This document shows positions 23,961 through 35,062 of a stretch of DNA of 64,000 nucleotides, piece by piece (positions within the stretch are counted from its first letter, which is position 1; each line of letters starts with the position of its first letter). The stretch spans positions 18,507,937-18,571,936 of the forward strand of contig OZ018333.1 in the NCBI GenBank assembly GCA_963969495.1, given 5' to 3'. The DNA comes from Ceratothoa steindachneri (lineage: Eukaryota; Arthropoda; Malacostraca; Isopoda; Cymothoidae). Both the position numbers and the translations under genes were made by a program. The notes below the pieces were generated by a model. That model worked only from the letters and a program-made list of their open reading frames with translations. It made no database searches and was not told where the DNA came from.

Positions 23961-24407
23961 TTATACGCACTGTGACTGCATCATGCTAAACACACTACAC
24001 ATTAATACGCTCAAAAAACATGGTGTCTCCAGGCATTTTACCACGGCTGTAGGTGTAACAGTCTCCACTGGGTACCCCTTTTGCATAGAAATGGCAACGT
24101 GACCAGCAGGTGTGCCTGATTCAGAGGCAACAGAAAATGACTCAAAGCCAGTCCAGTATTGTGGGAAAGATCCACAGCAAAATGGTATAGAATTTCATGT
24201 TCTTGCCAATTGTCTCTCAACACAATATTATCATAAAAATATACAGTAAAAATAAGGTAATAAGAAAATTTAGACTATAAAGACCAGTACAAAATATAGC
24301 CATGATAAAACATACTTCTCAAATCAATACAAGTATCCATTATACCCCACCAAAATAGTGACAGAACTGTAAGGAGAAATGGGAAGGCAAAGTTGACTGA
24401 AGATATT

Positions 24408-24830
24408 ACAAGTATAGTGCTTCAGGGCATCCACCTGACACCAATAATGGCAGATAGTACAAGTATAGTGCTTTGAGGCATCCGCCTAACAAGAATTATG
24501 GCATATTACAAGTAGAGTGCTTTGAGGCATCCGCCTGACACAAATAATGGCAGATATTACAAGTATAGCGCTTTGGGGCATCCACTTTACACGAATAATG
24601 ACATATTGCAAGTATAGTGTTTTGGGGCATCTGCCTAACAAGAATAATAACATATTACAAGAATAATAACATATTACAAGTATAATGCTTTGGGGCATCC
24701 GCCTGACACAAATAATGGCAGATATTACAAGTATAGTGCTTTGGGGCATCTGCCTAACAAGAATAATGACATATTACAAGTATAGTGCTTTGGGGCATCC
24801 ACCTGACACGAATAATAGCGGACAACCAAC
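24408..24830. repeat. 50-bp minisatellite, about eight copies
   Basis: The unit ACAAGTATAGTGCTTTGGGG then CATCCGCCTGACACAAATAA then TGGCAGATATT has a spacing of 49-51 bp, with an extra short duplication at 24655-24675. The origin of the unit was not recognised in the other family-A copies. Confidence 0.85.
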
Positions 24831-25290
24831 TCGGGACACAGACCAGCGTTAGTCCTGATGGTTTGATACTCATGACACGAGGCACACACTACAAAATTTT
24901 GGTTAACTTGGTCTGGGCATTAAAAACAAATAAAAATAACACATTCAAGATGCTAATACATACAGGTAGACTTTCAAAACCACCCCCCTCCACACAAAAA
25001 CTAAGCCACTCACCCATATGTGGTAAACTATACATAACTTCTCACATCTTTAATTAAAAAGATTTTAGTAAAGTTTACTTAAATTGATTAAATTTACCCC
25101 TTTTAATGGGCCTTGGCTATCAAATTTAAATACCTTGCAAAAAAGAAATCTGTATAAATAAGAATTATGAATTTTTACAAATCCAACCCCAAGTTAACCC
25201 TCTTCTATCTAATCTGCTCATTCTCTTTTTCACACAAAGAAAAGTAGGGTAAAAGGAAAGATTCGGAGAAAGTGGTAAAAATCTATAGTG
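24831..25290. other. No recognised content
   Basis: AT-rich sequence between the 50-bp array and the resumption of LINE A5. No domain, repeat or structure was seen. Confidence 0.5.
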
Positions 25291-25743
25291 GAAAAATGTA
25301 AAGAATGGCTCACTCATACCATTCATTTACACATTGACCACAACCTGATTCCTGCCATGCAGTTAATGGGAAAAAGAGAAACACTGGTCCAGTCATATAG
25401 TCTATGCAGAATGTTTGGTGCACTTATCACTTGTTCATTTCCCTCACATTCCTACATATGTAGGAACCCAGCAGACAACAATCTTCACAACTTCCTAACT
25501 CGCAGCAGCTTTGCATAGCATACACGGGCATGGCTCCAGTATGACACTGCATATGCTCAAAAGAGTTTGAACATAATACTTCCAGTGCTGTAGAAGCATT
25601 GGGAGCAAAGCATGGTGACAAATGTTGAAAGAAGGTATCCTCAAGGGTGGAAACAGAGGTGCCACTGACCCAAGAGCTACATCAAGCTCTTGATTAGTGT
25701 CTCTCGGTGGCATAGGCACTTTTGAGATTTGCTGAGGATTAAA

Positions 25744-28556
25744 TGAGAGCAGTTGGTGACAGGGCTCATGTGTACAAATAAATAATGAGAGCAGTTGGTG
25801 ACAGGGCTCATGTGTACAAATAAATAATGAGAGCAGTTGGTGACAGGGCTCATGTGTACAAATAAATAATGAGAGCAGTTGGTGACAGGGCTCATGTGTA
25901 CAAATAAATAATGAGAGCAGTTGGCAACAGGGCTCATGTATACAAATAAATAATGAGAGCAGTTGGTGACAGGGCTCATGTGTACAAATAAATAATAAGA
26001 GCAGTTGGCAACAGGGCTAATGTGTACAAATAAATAATGAGAGCAGTTGGTGACAGGGCTCATGTGTACAAATAAATAATGAGAGCAGTTGGTGACAGGG
26101 CTCATGTGTACAAATAAATAATGAGAGCAGTTGGCAACAGGGCTCATGTGTACAAATAAATAATGAGAGCAGTTGGTGACAGGGCTCATGTATACAAATA
26201 AATAATAAGAGCAGTTGGCAACAGGGCTAATGTGTACAAATAAATAATGAGAGCAGTTGGTGACAGGGCTCATGTGTACAAATAAATAATGAGAGCAGTT
26301 GGTGACAGGGCTCATGTGTACAAATAAATAATGAGAGCAGTTGGCAACAGGGCTCATGTGTACAAATAAATAATGAGAGCAGTTGGTGACAGGGCTCATG
26401 TGTACAAATAAATAATAAGAGCAGTTGGTGACAGGGCTCATGTGTACAAATAAATAATAAGAGCAGTTGGCAACAGGGCTCATGTGTACAAATAAATAAT
26501 GAGAGCAGTTGGAGACAGGGCTCATGTATACAAATAAATAATGCGAGCAGTTGGTGACAGGGCTCATGTGTACAAATAAATAATGAGAGCAGTTGGAGAC
26601 AGGGCTCATGTATACAAATAAATAATGCGAGCAGTTGGTGACAGGGCTCATGTGTACAAATAAATAATGAGAGCAGTTGGCAACGGGCTCATGTGTACAA
26701 ATAAATAATGAGAGCAGTTGGTGACAGGGCTCATGTGTACAAATAAATAATGAGAGCAGTTGGTGACAGGGCTCATGTGTACAAATAAATAATGAGAGCA
26801 GTTGGTGACAGGGCTCATGTGTACAAATAAATAATGAGAGCAGTTGGTGACAGGGCTCATGTGTACAAATAAATAATGAGAGCAGTTGGTGACAGGGCTC
26901 ATGTATACAAATAAATAATGCGAGCAGTTGGTGACAGGGCTCATGTGTACAAATAAATAATGAGAGCAGTTGGTGACAGGGCTCATGTGTACAAATAAAT
27001 AATGAGAGCAGTTGGTGACAGGGCTCATGTGTACAAATAAATAATGAGAGCAGTTGGTGACAGGGCTCATGTGTACAAATAAATAATGAGAGCAGTTGGC
27101 AACAGGGCTCATGTATACAAATAAATAATGAGAGCAGTTGGTGACAGGGCTCATGTGTACAAATAAATAATGAGAGCAGTTGGTGACAGGGCTCATGTGT
27201 ACAAATAAATAATGAGAGCAGTTGGTGACAGGGCTCATGTGTACAAATAAATAATGAGAGCAGTTGGTGACAGGGCTCATGTGTACAAATAAATAATGAG
27301 AGCAGTTGGTGACAGGGCTCATGTGTACAAATAAATAATGAGAGCAGTTGGTGACAGGGCTCATGTATACAAATAAATAATAAGAGCAGTTGGCAACAGG
27401 GCTCATGTGTACAAATAAATAATGAGAGCAGTTGGTGACAGGGCTCATGTGTACAAATAAATAATGAGAGCAGTTGGTGACAGGGCTCATGTGTACAAAT
27501 AAATAATGAGAGCAGTTGGCAACAGGACTCATGTGTACAAATAAATAATGAGAGCAGTTGGTGACAGGGCTCATGTATACAAATAAATAATAAGAACAGT
27601 TGGCAACAGGGCTAATGTGTACAAATAAATAATGAGAGCAGTTGGTGACAGGGCTCATGTGTACAAATAAATAATGAGAGCAGTTGGTGACAGGGCTCAT
27701 GTGTACAAATAAATAATGAGAGCAGTTGGCAACAGGGCTCATGTGTACAAATAAATAATGAGAGCAGTTGGTGACAGGGCTCATGTGTACAAATAAATAA
27801 TAAGAGCAGTTGGTGACAGGGCTCATGTGTACAAATAAATAATAAGAGCAGTTGGCAACAGGGCTCATGTGTACAAATAAATAATGAGAGCAGTTGGAGA
27901 CAGGGCTCATGTATACAAATAAATAATGCGAGCAGTTGGTGACAGGGCTCATGTGTACAAATAAATAATGAGAGCAGTTGGAGACAGGGCTCATGTATAC
28001 AAATAAATAATGCGAGCAGTTGGTGACAGGGCTCATGTGTACAAATAAATAATGAGAGCAGTTGGCAACGGGCTCATGTGTACAAATAAATAATGAGAGC
28101 AGTTGGTGACAGGGCTCATGTGTACAAATAAATAATGAGAGCAGTTGGTGACAGGGCTCATGTGTACAAATAAATAATGAGAGCAGTTGGTGACAGGGCT
28201 CATGTGTACAAATAAATAATGAGAGCAGTTGGTGACAGGGCTCATGTGTACAAATAAATAATGAGAGCAGTTGGCGACAGGGCTCATGTGTACAAATAAA
28301 TAATGAGAGCAGTTGGTGACAGGGCTCATGTGTACAAATAAATAATGAGAGCAGTTGGTGACAGGGCTCATGTGTACAAATAAATAATGAGAGCAGTTGG
28401 TGACAGGGCTCATGTGTACAAATAAATAATGAGAGCAGTTGGCAACAGGGCTCATGTGTACAAATAAATAATGAGAGCAGTTGGTGACAGGGCTCATGTG
28501 TACAAATAAATAATGAGAGCAGTTGGTGACAGGGCTCATGTGTACAAATAAATAAT
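25744..28556. repeat. 42-bp minisatellite, about 67 copies, LINE-derived, with higher-order repeat
   Basis: The unit is GAGAGCAGTTGGTGACAGGG then CTCATGTGTACAAATAAATA then AT. On the minus strand it reads as the 14-residue repeat MSPVTNCSHYLFVH without stops, but this follows from a unit length divisible by three. A4 at 12382-12437 has the single ancestral segment (GAGAGCTGTTGGCGAC, then CGGGCTCGCGCGTACAGG). Flanks on both sides match A4 in register. Shared variants, including a one-base deletion at 26684 and again at 28069, recur 1385 bp apart. This shows a higher-order block of 33 units that duplicated as a whole. Confidence 0.95.
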
Positions 28557-29000
28557 GCACTGTGTATGGTGGAAAATAACTGGCATCTCCCCATCATCAA
28601 CAAGGTTAGTTTTCATATGTGATATAAAGAAGTCATTAAACAGAGGAAAAGGAGGTGTATTTAGTTGAGCTGACACAATCAACACAGCTGTGGATATGTA
28701 AACTTTGCAGTATTCCTATCAGCATCCCAAGTGCTGAATATCACTAAAACAAGACGATGGAAGCGGCATGAACCAGGTATGCCACCATTTAGATGGGGAT
28801 GAAGTGCTAGTGGTCTTAGGTGGCAACCAGCAAGAAGACAAAGTGTTGGCATCCAACAAAATTGAATCAAGATTTTCAAAGAGAGGAAGGTACATTATCG
28901 GATAGGGATGACTTTACATTACTCACAGAATACTGGAAAACAAGAAGAAGAAGAGGGAAAACACACACACACACACCTGTGGCCAACTGAAGTCCTAAAT

Positions 29001-29620
29001 TAAGAGTTGTGTCATGGAATCTGGTGGCAGAGAGGGATGCAGAGTTGTATACTGCATAGAGAAATTACAGTTTGAACTGAACTAAGGCACTGTAGAGGTG
29101 TAGCAGTGGACATCAGTCAGCACCCTATTTAGTATGGGCAAATGGCTTAAGAGGCTCAAGGAGAGGTAAGAAATGTGAAGCTTGCATCAAAACTTCTCAT
29201 TGACAATGAGGCCTAAAACCAGCACTGATTGCTTTACCTATTCTCTTACACCTGCCCAACAACAAGCGATTCCCTGGCATAGTTTAATAAATCACAACTT
29301 ACCTTCTTATCCAATATTTTATTGGAAAGTAGTTTCTTTTCCCTACTTATGCCTACATCCACATTTGTTTCTTGGTGGCTGACAGACATAGCCACTGCAG
29401 ACCCTGATTACATTTCTTTTAACAAAGTTCTTCATTTTTCAATATTAAATGACAATTTTCTTTTTTACATTTCATCACTTTAAACTCCATTAATTTTACA
29501 TTAATCCCTGAAAAAATGGATGAAAATTAGTAGCTGCAATGGATGATAAATACTAATGTAATTGATACCTACTAAATGGTATACACATGCAATAGAACTT
29601 TTGCAATAAATAGCTCACAT
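29001..29620. other. No recognised content
   Basis: No family block or domain was recognised. A short CA run lies just upstream at 28961-28976. The sequence may hold further decayed LINE A5 text. Confidence 0.4.
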
Positions 29621-30010
29621 CACATTCATCTGGTGACTGCAACCAAGTGTATAGTTGCTGAAATAAAATTAGTATTTAGGCTACATAAAAAACACAAAGC
29701 AAAGAAAAACCTATAAAAAAAAGAAAGAAAACAAAACAATGTTATGGTCAATGCAAACTCTTTGGCAGCCTCATTCCCCACATGTCCAGGAACCAGGCAT
29801 AAAATAATTTCAACACCCACCTCCTGACTTGTGACATCATGGATAAAGAGAACTGGAAAGTGTGGAGATTCCAATGACCTGAGAGCACTCAGGGTGCTTT
29901 GTGAGTCACTAAATATCATGGCCTTGATGCAACACATCTCTAATACTGAGTAGTATAGTGAAACAAGTTTAGTCGTGAAGATGGATGCAGGGGGGAGGGG
30001 GTTGCTTATG
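29621..30010 (-). mobile_element. Family-A LINE 3' fragment A6
   Basis: CATCTGGTGACTGC at 29629 is the family 3' UTR block. Upstream on the minus strand is RNase H text, IFSDSQSTLSALRSLESPHF and CLVPGHVGNEAAKEFA, with the acidic residues of two RNase H blocks still present. It is 5'-truncated and frameshifted. Confidence 0.7.
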
Positions 30011-30869
30011 CTACAGCGTCAAAGCCAAACTACTCCATATCACATTCATCAGATATAAAGGAAGAGAAAAGAGCAATTGCACATTTACATACATGGCCTA
30101 GACAAACATCATTCTAAGTATCTAACCACAGAAAGCCAATTAAAGTCAAGAACTTTTTTTAAAATATTAATATGGTACAAATGGCTGAGTGCAATGAGTT
30201 AAAAGGTGGATGACTGAGGATGAGCATAAGGGTGAAAGTGAGCATGAATCTTGGATGGTTTGTACTGCATGTGGAGAGAGAGTAGTAGAAACTGGTTGCA
30301 TTGTATATAGGCTGTGAGAAAATGTAGTGGTATTAGAGAGGAGGGAAGAATACAGGATTTAGAAAGGATAGCTATGCTGGAGCAGTTAGCCACTGAGCTT
30401 AGAAATTATCTCAGTACTAGGCCTAAGGGGAGTTTAGGCGATCATAAGCCTAACTAAGAGTTGGGTTTGGAGAGAGAGATTTATCAGGTATAAAAATCAA
30501 ATCCTAATATTAAAAAAAGAAAAGGTTTATAATGAGCCTTTGATTAGTGAATATGAATATAGTGATAATATTGACTAATATAGAGGTACTCTTTTTTTGT
30601 TGTTTCTTCTAAGGTATATCTTCCCTTTTCATTTCAATATCCTTTATTGTACTGTTAATTTTCAAGGATAGCAGCGCATAATATTTTAGCAGAGTTAGGG
30701 GTAGATTTTTTTTTTTAAAGTTGGTTTCTATGTTGTTAGTTTATATAAGTTTAATATAATTACTTAAGTAGAAAAAGGTTAAAAACAGCTAAAATCTAGT
30801 CCCCCCCCCCCAAAATAAGCTAAAATATCCTGCACCGCTCTCCTTAAAAATTACCATACTTTTCCCCAT
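30011..30869. other. No recognised gene
   Basis: AT-rich sequence with a C run at 30800-30810. No domain or repeat family was recognised. Confidence 0.45.
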
Positions 30870-31073
30870 TTAACCCCTTCCCTACAATGACAAACATGCA
30901 TCAGTCATAAGTTTGCCATGGCGAGCTACAATGACCAACCCACGTTTGTCATATAGAAAGTACACCAATCTTGTTAAAATAAGATCAGGTGTGGCTTATA
31001 TAATTTTACATGAAACTCTGAAGTGTTTAGTATCTCAAATTGAAGTCTTTGAAATCAACCAATCAGAAAAGAG

Positions 31074-31077
31074 GTGT
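31074..31077. repeat. Probable Gypsy target duplication GTGT (left)
   Basis: GTGT abuts the left LTR and recurs at 38560-38563, two bases beyond the right LTR (extra CC). Such a short match could be chance. Confidence 0.45.
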
Positions 31078-31866
31078 TGTAGCGGGCCGAAAATATATCT
31101 CTAATCCCAATCGATCCAACCCGCTTCCTACACTGTCCGGATGTGAGAAATCGAGGGAGAATGAAACGGATTGTATATACAGTCCCTTTACTTACAAAAA
31201 AAGTACAATGATAGTTACAGTAATTTATATTTACAAGGGAAGTGTGCACACTTCAAAATGAGGCCAAATTCCCCAATCCAAATAAGATACCAAAAGAGAA
31301 TTTTATAACAGGCGAATACAACAAATTTACTTAAATATATCTACACAAAACATAAAAAACACAACAACAACCGAACAAAAAGGGGCACGCGCTATCACTT
31401 GTGTGCTGGAGGTGGGTGGTAGTAGGCTAACATAAAAGGAGGCAGGATTGTCAGCCAATGCGGGTATGGTGGTCCAGGTGTCTAGCGAGGTATGAAAGCC
31501 CTCCGTCTCAGGGCTGGGTGGAGCACTCGTCTAGAGAACCCTTCTTGCCATCCGTCCAAGCTTCCACTCTCTCTAAATGTATATCCAAACAATCCTCAAA
31601 ATATAATCCTTTGATAAAAGATTATATTTTAAACAAAGTACAATCTTGTTTTAATTATAGTGATATATCAAAACTAGCTACTATCTTTCCAGAATATGGC
31701 ACCTGGAAAGAAAGAAAAACATGGTAATCATTTTATACATAAAATAAACAAAAACAAAACAAACCCATTCCCATTCACACACATTCTTACAGAGGGAGGG
31801 AGAGGGTACTGAGAAAAGGGGTGGGAGAATGGCCCTTTTACACACACTCACATTCGCTCCACCACA
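31078..31866 (-). repeat. Gypsy 3' LTR
   Basis: A direct repeat of 37764-38557. In element orientation it begins TGTGGTGGAGCG and ends GGCCCGCTACA. Differences from the 5' LTR are mostly CG against TG or CA. Confidence 0.92.
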
Positions 31867-31879
31867 CCCCTCCTTCCTT
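31867..31879 (-). promoter_or_regulatory. Polypurine tract of Gypsy element
   Basis: AAGGAAGGAGGGG on the minus strand directly precedes the TGTGG start of the 3' LTR, the expected site for priming plus-strand DNA synthesis. Confidence 0.85.
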
Positions 31880-32022
31880 AAGCCATTTGACCAGTCACTC
31901 ACAAAACCCTTTCAATCACTCTTCACGGTACCACTTGTGCTCAATCACACCCTTCTGCACCCACTCACACTCTTCTACTGGTCCCTGGCTACGTGTAGCA
32001 ATTGGTCGGGTTTGTTCGTCAG

Positions 32023-32755
32023 TCATCCTGTCAGTCTCATCGTCACACTATTTATCATATCGTCCACCATACTTTTAGCCCTCATTACCAGTTCTCCCAT
32101 CTCACGACAGAATTCTTTCATACTCTTCCGTTCAGAACCTTCACTCATCATACCCCCATTCATCAGTTCCTCACTCACAGCTCTCATCCAACTCAAAGTA
32201 CATTCTTGCGAAACAGACAGGTCACTCACATCCCCTGTATTTGTAACAGGCATACCAGAAACCTCTTTGACTGGTTCCCACCAGAAACCTGAAAAATCAC
32301 CCACTTCATCATTCACTACATCAAACTCACCCCTACTATTACCATTCATAAAACCCGAAAAATCAGCCACACTAGGTTCATTCTGCCCAAACACACTATC
32401 ATTCATACTGTTCCCAAAACCAGAAAAATCAGGCACAGGCAGCTCACTCACTCGTCTACTTATACCAGCCAAATCACTCACCTGATTACGCAAAAACTCA
32501 ATCTCCCTTTCAAGATCCCCCATACCAGAAACACTCTGCTCAGACTTACTTTCATTCATACTTGCATTCTTCCTTTCACTCTTCTTTGTACGCTTTCTAC
32601 TCCTCGAGACTAAGACTAGCTCTTTCCCAGACAGATCCATACTATCACATTCAATCTCATCATCATGCACTTTACCTCTCTCTCTACACAGTCCATACAC
32701 CGGATGGCTCACCAGGTAGTCAGGAGATTCTCTCCATCTCCTTAACTGACTCCAA
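32023..32755 (-). pseudogene. Gypsy pol C-terminal tail, joined across deletion
   Basis: The open frame begins just after the second protease, in a different frame, with WSQLRRWRESPDYL and VSHPVYGL. Text of this kind normally follows the integrase C-terminal domain in Gypsy pol (from memory). Then come a basic stretch (SRSRKRTKKSERKN), a likely coiled coil (DLEREIEFLRNQVSDLAG) and three copies of DFSGF (VPDFSGF, VADFSGF, VGDFSGF). The function of the tail is unknown. The abrupt start suggests that a deletion removed the integrase. Confidence 0.6.
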
Positions 32756-33842
32756 GCAAGAAACAACACGACATTTGCTCATCCTTCAGAATCACAAAGT
32801 CATGCTTCACATTCACACCATTACCCAAACTCACTTTCAGACCAATCTGTTCCCATGCCGCTATCATGCCATTCCCTAATCCACTTATCCGTAACTTCAC
32901 AGGTTTATGCTCGCAACATTTAAACTCATCATACTTACTCAGAATCCTCTCATTTACTAAAGACACTTGCGCTCCAGTATCAATCAAACCACAGAACAAC
33001 CTTTCACCAACTTTCACTCTCGCTTCCATCATATCAGGTCCACCATGTTCGCAATACACAGAAGGAACAAGCACACCAACATCAGCACTGATATCCACAC
33101 TGTCATTAACGCCCATATCATCACTCACCACACACTCATCTTCATCCAGACAATCATTCTTCTCTCTTATATATGAACACTTTTCAATCACCCAATTGTA
33201 GTGCACACCGCTCAAACATTGCAGATGTATCACATTAGGATTCAAACCCTTCATCTTCTCATCCTTGTACACAATCGGCCTCTCACCACCAAAGTGCACA
33301 TAAACAATCACTCCATACAAACGACTCACTACAATCAACACTTCCTGAAATGGTGGGACCCCTTGCATACACATCGCTCTCAATTCTTTCATGAAGTTCC
33401 GCACTTTTGCCATACCAATGCTTTCAGGCCTCCTACATACTTCATTCATTACCTCCTTCCTTAAATCATCCACACTATCGGGCACTCTCACGTCTACTCC
33501 ATTACTCTTCAAATCTTGCAAACCATTCCATACACTCTCAAACAAGGAATCACCACCACCCTTACTCTCTTTTCCATTCATAATCCCTTTTGGCAAATAC
33601 TCAGGATCACTCACTCCACACACATTTTCATCATTCGTACCAGGATACCTTGACATCAAATCAGCCACTCCATTCCGTTCACCAGGCACATACTCAATCA
33701 CATAGTCAAAGTCACTCAAATCTTCCAAAGTCCTTGCAATCCTACTATCAGCCCACTTCATACGCTGCAGATACACAAGAGGTTGATGATCGGTTTTTAT
33801 CACAAACCTCACACCATACAAAAATGGACGCAACACTTTCAA
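32745..33842 (-). pseudogene. Gypsy pol segment: RNase H end, OTU-like domain, second protease
   Basis: Numbering from 33842: residues 1-65 finish RNase H (FVIKTDHQPLVYL, ERNGVADLMSRY). Residues 95-220 look like an OTU cysteine protease: GGGDSLFESVW matches the catalytic block, with serine at the usual cysteine position, and LQCLSGVHYNWV matches the block with the catalytic histidine. Residues 275-366 form an aspartic protease: GLIDTGAQVSLV and the closing CCFLLGVS. The frame then stops. OTU domains remove ubiquitin, but with Ser for Cys activity is doubtful unless serine is normal for this lineage. The segment belongs to a pol polyprotein broken upstream by TGA codons. Confidence 0.75.
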
Positions 33843-35062
33843 ACAATATCTTATTGCAGCTAGCTCTCATTCCACAGTCGAATACTTTCGTTCTGCAACA
33901 TTCATAGCCTTGGATACATACCCAATTATTTGCCTGACATTCTCTCCATTCAAACGCTGCTCTTGCATCAGAAAACCTCCCATACAATACCCACTCGCAT
34001 CTGTATACAATTCAAGCATTTTAGCATTTACACTATAATCTGGGTAAGCCAATTCAACATCTTCAGCCGCTGCCTCTTTCAGTCTCTCATACGCCTCATT
34101 CCACTTGACAACCGTACTACCTTTCTTGCCCATCCACTCAGTCAGAGGCTTACTCACACCAGAACAATCACGTATAAACTTTCGCTGGAACTCAATCAAA
34201 CCCCAAAACGACTTCAGTTGCTTCACAGTCACCGGTTTAGGAAACATTCGCACCTTCTCAAAATACTTCGGTGATTTTCACAACCCATTCTCACTCACCA
34301 TATGCCTAAGGAATTCCACTTCTTTCGCAAACCATTCACACTTCGCCACTTTCACCTTCACACCAACACTCTCCAACATTCTCAACACATCATTCACCAA
34401 TCTCATATGCTCCTCAAAAGTCTCAGTCATAATCAAAATATCATCTATAAACACAATCACATTCTTACTCGCAAACTTACTCAACACAACATTCATTGCC
34501 CGCTGGAAGGCTCCGGGAGCATTAGCCAACCCAAAGCTGAGGTTCTGGAACTGGTAATGCCTCTTTGAGGAAGAGAAGGCAGTTACTGGCCGGCTCTCCT
34601 CAGCAATGGGCATCTGGTAATACCCCCGTACCAGATCCAGCTTTGTAAACCACTCCATCCCATGCATACTATACACACACTCAGATACCCCACACATCGG
34701 AAACCTTTCTTTCACAGTCCTTTCATTGACCTTTCGATAATCAACACACAGACGCAATCTTCCATCCGGCTTACGTACAGGTACAATTGGACTATTCCAT
34801 GCACTCTCGCTCTCTTCAATCACCCCCAATTGCTCCAATTCCAAGCACTGCTCCTCAATCTCATCAGCAACTGGACGTGGGAAATGCCTTGGCCGCTGAT
34901 AGATTGGGGAATCCTCCCTCAGGACAATCTTGAATTCCGGGAGCTTTGCAACTCCGAAATCTAGATCACCCTTACTGAGGGCTCCCTTTCATTCAAATAT
35001 CATTTGATACGCATCGTCCCTTTCATACTCAGTTAAACATCCATCCAATTCCACCATGCTCT
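33843..35062 (-). pseudogene. Gypsy pol reverse transcriptase and RNase H
   Basis: In one minus-strand frame from about 35070: FKIVLREDSPIYQRPRHFPR, SPIVPVRKPDGRLRLCVDYR, FTKLDLVRGYYQMPIAEE, LSFGLANAPGAFQRAM, and the active site VIVFIDDILIM. These are followed by the connection region (KSFWGLIEFQRKFI) and RNase H (LELYTDASGYCMGGF). In-frame TGA codons lie at 34989-34991, 34278-34280 and 33867-33869. The last falls in YSTVE-stop-ELAAIR, where related elements have arginine, so CGA to TGA is the likely change. The enzyme would copy the element RNA in a cytoplasmic particle. Confidence 0.88.

Larger units (their letters stand above)
23990..29000 (-). mobile_element. LINE family A copy A5, old, swollen by tandem repeats
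   Basis: The order of family-A blocks is kept on the minus strand: C-terminal finger region (24030-24220), RNase H region (25320-25740, with HTGAMPVY against HVGTVPVY of A4), connection region and reverse transcriptase (28557-28900). Three stretches interrupt it: an unassigned insert with a 50-bp minisatellite (about 24240-25290), and the 42-bp minisatellite at 25744-28556, on both sides of which the LINE continues in register. No frame is usable. Confidence 0.7.

Noticed and set aside
24408..28556. Regular repeats as a possible CRISPR array
   Set aside because: There are no unique spacers between the units. They are plain tandem minisatellites in a eukaryotic context.
25677..28603. Two very long minus-strand ORFs (324 and 651 codons) of 14-residue repeats, MSPVTNCSHYLFVH-like
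   Set aside because: They are the translation of a 42-bp minisatellite. The unit length is a multiple of three and happens to lack stops in this frame. There is no signal, start context or non-repeat domain, and the unit derives from a LINE.
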